From: Takakia lepidozioides
Taxonomy: Eukaryota > Streptophyta > Takakiopsida > Takakiales > Takakiaceae
Assembly: GCA_030704615.1 (NCBI GenBank)
Contig: CM060731.1
Span: 23,992,001 to 24,056,000, forward strand
Length of the DNA: 64,000 nucleotides
Direction of reading: 5' to 3'
Numbering within the stretch: position 1 is the stretch's first letter; each line of letters begins with the position of its first letter. This document shows, piece by piece, positions 61,631-64,000 of this stretch. Both the position numbers and the translations under genes were made by a program. The notes under the pieces are model-generated. The model saw only the letters and a list, made by a program, of their open reading frames with translations. It was not told the origin of the DNA and did no database searches.

Positions 61631-62148
61631 TCCATACGCAGGGCAGCAGAATTAGGGTCGGAAAAGGAGATGAAGAATGAATTTCGGCGCCGAAATACAT
61701 CCATTCTGCCGAATCAGGATTACTGTCATTCGGAAGTCGGCACCGATATCCGGACACGTGGTCAATCACGACTGTAATCAGGAACACATTTATCCGTATT
61801 TTGGCATCTAAATTCAACCCATATGTGCAGATACAATTTAATGAAGAAGAAGTTCATCCGAATTTCGGCACCGAAATCCATCCGTTGGGTGCTTGGTCAG
61901 TTTTATGAGGTAAACAAATTACGATTTCTGTTGCCAGAATTCATCCCTTGGCTTCCAAAGCTGTTACATGACAGAGATGTTCATCCAGATTTCGGTGCCG
62001 AAATTCATGGGAAGGCCTGATTTATTGTACCCCAAGTGGTTGTACATTACAATTCAGGCACCAAATATCCGATGTGAACTTGCTGTTTTCGTCCGTTTTT
62101 TTAACGTACGTTACACACCTTCATCTTTACGTGCACTGATCACCCATC

Positions 62149-64000
62149 ATGTTGGATACGGAATCCTCCAGAAAATCATTTGTGTTATTAGGTAGGACAC
62201 ACTCTTCTCATTGCATGACTTCGCTGCGGAGCATACCGAGAGGTCCCGTCTTCAAAATGGACTCCCGTGTTTGGGTCAACGTGTACTTCCATCCTGATTC
62301 TCTGAAAGCTAAAATACCCTGCGACCAAGGATTTGCGATTGTCACTGAGCAGTACTTGTGTGTGAAGTTCGGGCTCCGCCCTGGAACGGTGTTTTTGGAA
62401 GAGGAGACGAAGGATGCTTATGGAAATTTTCTGGAAAGTGCCGTCATTCTGCATGCAGATTTCGGAAAAGGCAAAGAGTGGCGGCTCCCAGCTTCTGAAT
62501 CCATCCGGTACAGTGCCATTGGTGAAATCGTGCCTAAAGAGTTCCCACGCTGGAACTTGGTTGATCCTCCTTCCACAAGAGGGTCTGGGGTGCAAGATGT
62601 GAAGGATGTGGGCACCTCTTCACAAGCAGAGAAGCCCAAACATGTGAAAAGGGAAATCCAGGAAAACAGGGAAACAGTCGTCCAGGACTTATCCAGTGAC
62701 GATGAAGACTGTATGGTCCTTCCATCGTATGTTTCGAAGTCGTCCGTCACTAGGAGTGTTCAGCATACACCGTCCGACTCAACTTCCGTCCGCTCAGTAA
62801 TCGACATATTGCGGAGGATGAAGACAACGGGTTCCCGCTCCAGTGACCTTCTTAGGCTTGATTACGACAAAACTCCAATCCATTCTGTGGAATTTTTGCC
62901 TGATGTTGTGGATGGGAATGCTATCTACGAGTTCCCTCCAGTGCCGGCAGGCGCAGGCCCAGACGGCATGCTCGCAGGAATGAACAGGAAACATGACGGC
63001 CACCCTTGGTGTGTCACCAAAACTTCATCGTCCAACCTGGGTGATGGAGTTCGAGTGAGATATGTATTGTGTGCTGGGCATCTTAAATGTTTCTCGAGCA
63101 CATGTTACCATTACACTAGCAAAGGCACCAGGAATGAGACTGACTGGATTGGCAATTCGTCGACCCCATTTTGGCCTCAAGGTAGAGTTCCTGCAGGGAC
63201 GTTCAAGTGTGCCCATTGCAACGCAGCCCCTACGTGCATGGCAGTGTGCAACGCCAAGCAGTACTACGTCGGGACCGTCGGCCCAGCGTGCACCAGAGCA
63301 TGCATTCACATCGGAAAGCATGAGCACCCCCTCGCCAGAGGCAATTGCAGAGTCGCTTTTCAACAAGCCCAGGATATTATCAAGGAGGAGGTGAGGTTGA
63401 GGCCGGGTGCAAAACCAAAGCAGATACAGCTCGCATCGGCACATAGGATTGCAATTGGCAGAATAATGTCGGAGGACGGAAGCACAAGAGAGAAGCTGGG
63501 CGAGGGGGACATGAAGGACCTGCTGGAAGCTGTCTCCCATGTGTGCAGCCCCAATGTCAGGAACCACATTGTCAGCTGCAAGAAACGAATCGGAAGAGGA
63601 TCAGACATGCACTCCATCTTGGAAGTGAAACGCACATGCGGCTACGACTTCATCCAAGGCAGCTTCTTTCCTGGTCAAGGCTCGGAGATGGACAGGTGCT
63701 TCATATTTAAGATGTCAACGTGCGGACCGGGGAGCGGCGTCGATTTGGTGAAGCGGATGACCAGTGGAGACCTCTCAAATTGTTGGGTCATGTTTGACCA
63801 CATCCGGCGAATTACCAACCACGATTGGGTGACAATGGGGGCACATGTATACGACCCACATTGCAGAAAGTTGATGACCATTGCTATCTGCGAAATGAAG
63901 GGAGAAGACACAGATTCGGAGTTGCATATGTGGCGCGGCATTAATGAGCAAATGGCGAGAGCCAAGTTGCCCCCTCCCGATTTTAGGGGCTTCATGGCTG
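62149..64000 (+). CDS. Transposase-like protein with Cys/His-rich finger, 3' end outside window
   Basis: A single frame stays open from 62140 to the window edge, at least 617 codons from ATG 62149. In-frame ATGs at 62215 and 62257 are alternative starts; the third begins the part that reads most like protein (MDSRVWVNVYF). After an acidic linker (SSDDED near 62697) comes a Cys/His-rich region from about 63010 to 63350 (HPWC, YVLCAGHLKC, FKCAHC, CIHIGKHEHPLARGNC), reminiscent of WRKY/GCM- or FLYWCH-type fingers in transposases. The end, from 63781 (WVMFDHIRR, MGAHVYDPHCRKLMTIAICE, MWRGINEQ, FRGFMA), resembles the catalytic half of a transposase family I recall from non-seed plants. I cannot name the superfamily, and the remaining catalytic residues lie beyond the window. 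It is transcribed away from the ParB-methyltransferase gene. Confidence 0.6.
   Translation, partial: MLDTESSRKSFVLLGRTHSSHCMTSLRSIPRGPVFKMDSRVWVNVYFHPDSLKAKIPCDQGFAIVTEQYLCVKFGLRPGTVFLEEETKDAYGNFLESAVILHADFGKGKEWRLPASESIRYSAIGEIVPKEFPRWNLVDPPSTRGSGVQDVKDVGTSSQAEKPKHVKREIQENRETVVQDLSSDDEDCMVLPSYVSKSSVTRSVQHTPSDSTSVRSVIDILRRMKTTGSRSSDLLRLDYDKTPIHSVEFLPDVVDGNAIYEFPPVPAGAGPDGMLAGMNRKHDGHPWCVTKTSSSNLGDGVRVRYVLCAGHLKCFSSTCYHYTSKGTRNETDWIGNSSTPFWPQGRVPAGTFKCAHCNAAPTCMAVCNAKQYYVGTVGPACTRACIHIGKHEHPLARGNCRVAFQQAQDIIKEEVRLRPGAKPKQIQLASAHRIAIGRIMSEDGSTREKLGEGDMKDLLEAVSHVCSPNVRNHIVSCKKRIGRGSDMHSILEVKRTCGYDFIQGSFFPGQGSEMDRCFIFKMSTCGPGSGVDLVKRMTSGDLSNCWVMFDHIRRITNHDWVTMGAHVYDPHCRKLMTIAICEMKGEDTDSELHMWRGINEQMARAKLPPPDFRGFMA

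Larger units (their letters stand above)
60129..62005. repeat. Array of about 20 palindromic sites between the divergent genes
   Basis: Copies of ATTTCGGCGCCGAAAT with 0-2 mismatches start at 60129, 60287, 60339, 60467, 60531, 60659, 60723, 60851, 61102, 61176, 61240, 61303, 61365, 61429, 61491, 61555 (weak), 61616, 61681, 61862 and 61990. More decayed ones lie near 61734, 61800 and 62051. Several extend well beyond 16 bp: 60281-60308 is a perfect 28-bp palindrome and 60847-60870 a perfect 24-bp one. The 64-bp spacing recurs. Arginine-rich open frames here (FRRRNS/NFGAEI repeats) are artefacts of the palindrome, not proteins. Confidence 0.9.
54021..64000. mobile_element. Putative large DNA transposon (left part) with ParB-methyltransferase and transposase-like genes
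   Basis: The boundary is inferred: PPR homology ends at about 54020, and from there to the window edge every distinctive feature belongs together. These are an 8-bp tandem repeat at 54033-54080, a subterminal cluster of four palindromes, a minus-strand ParB-methyltransferase gene, a 1.9-kb palindrome array, and a plus-strand transposase-like gene. The palindrome is not seen in 1-54000. The genes have no obvious lesions, in contrast to every other element here, which suggests recent activity. The right end, inverted repeats and target duplication are outside or not identified, so the element type is not proven. Confidence 0.6.

Noticed and set aside
60189-61655. Arg-rich open frames with FRRRNS / NFGAEI repeats on both strands
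   Set aside because: They are translations of the palindromic repeat in its possible frames. The same peptides appear on both strands, so they are not proteins.
61240-61700. Regularly spaced repeats resembling a CRISPR array
   Set aside because: The host is a plant, the units are direct tandem repeats with similar spacers, and no cas genes are present.

Overview
This is nuclear DNA from a land plant. Genes are split by many short introns with plant-type splice sites, and the window holds a wax-synthesis gene (CER3/WAX2), pentatricopeptide-repeat (PPR) sequences and plant CACTA and MuDR transposons. The style of the PPR and transposase relics suggests a non-seed plant (fern, lycophyte or bryophyte). 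That is an impression from memory, not a measurement.

Host genes. Four can be rebuilt exon by exon with every splice phase agreeing: (1) the 3' end of a peroxisomal 4-coumarate-CoA-ligase-like gene (3862-5324, +), ending in the peroxisomal signal AKL; (2) a complete cytosolic ribosomal protein S18 gene (11500-12591, -, 3 exons, 152 aa), with a telo-box upstream; (3) a complete CER3/WAX2-like gene (14302-19999, -, 11 exons, 621 aa); (4) a complete multiple inositol polyphosphate phosphatase gene (35501-40871, -, 11 exons, 509 aa).

Repeats. 1-3840 is an antisense LINE with endonuclease, reverse transcriptase and C-terminal zinc knuckle. Its relatives are scattered through 9.7-11.2 kb and 32.5-36.6 kb. 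Four of these copies are only 42-77 bp long, yet each is flanked by a matching target duplication. 20-35 kb is mostly a gene-poor stretch with tRNA-like repeats, a Ty3/gypsy relic, minisatellites and hairpins. 42210-47198 is a complete-ended CACTA element: 29-bp terminal inverted repeats, 3-bp target duplication ATC, AACCACT-type subterminal repeats, and a leftover TNP2-associated DUF4218 segment. It carries a multiplied, broken array of PPR modules. A decayed MuDR-like transposase follows at 47.4-49.7 kb.

The most unusual region is 54.0-64.0 kb, which looks like the left part of a large, apparently young DNA transposon inserted into a PPR pseudogene. It holds two divergent genes. On the minus strand, a 9-exon gene (54710-59639, about 1,325 aa) joins a ParB/sulfiredoxin-like DGNHR domain to a permuted beta-class N6/N4-type DNA methyltransferase-like domain. 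On the plus strand, a long open frame (62149 to beyond the window) has a Cys/His-rich finger and a transposase-like segment. The space between them, the left flank and two introns of the minus-strand gene carry about 25 copies of a 16-bp palindrome, ATTTCGGCGCCGAAAT, apparently found nowhere else in the window. A ParB-like protein beside an array of 16-bp palindromes resembles bacterial ParB/parS and phage ParB-methylase fusions. The functional link is inference.
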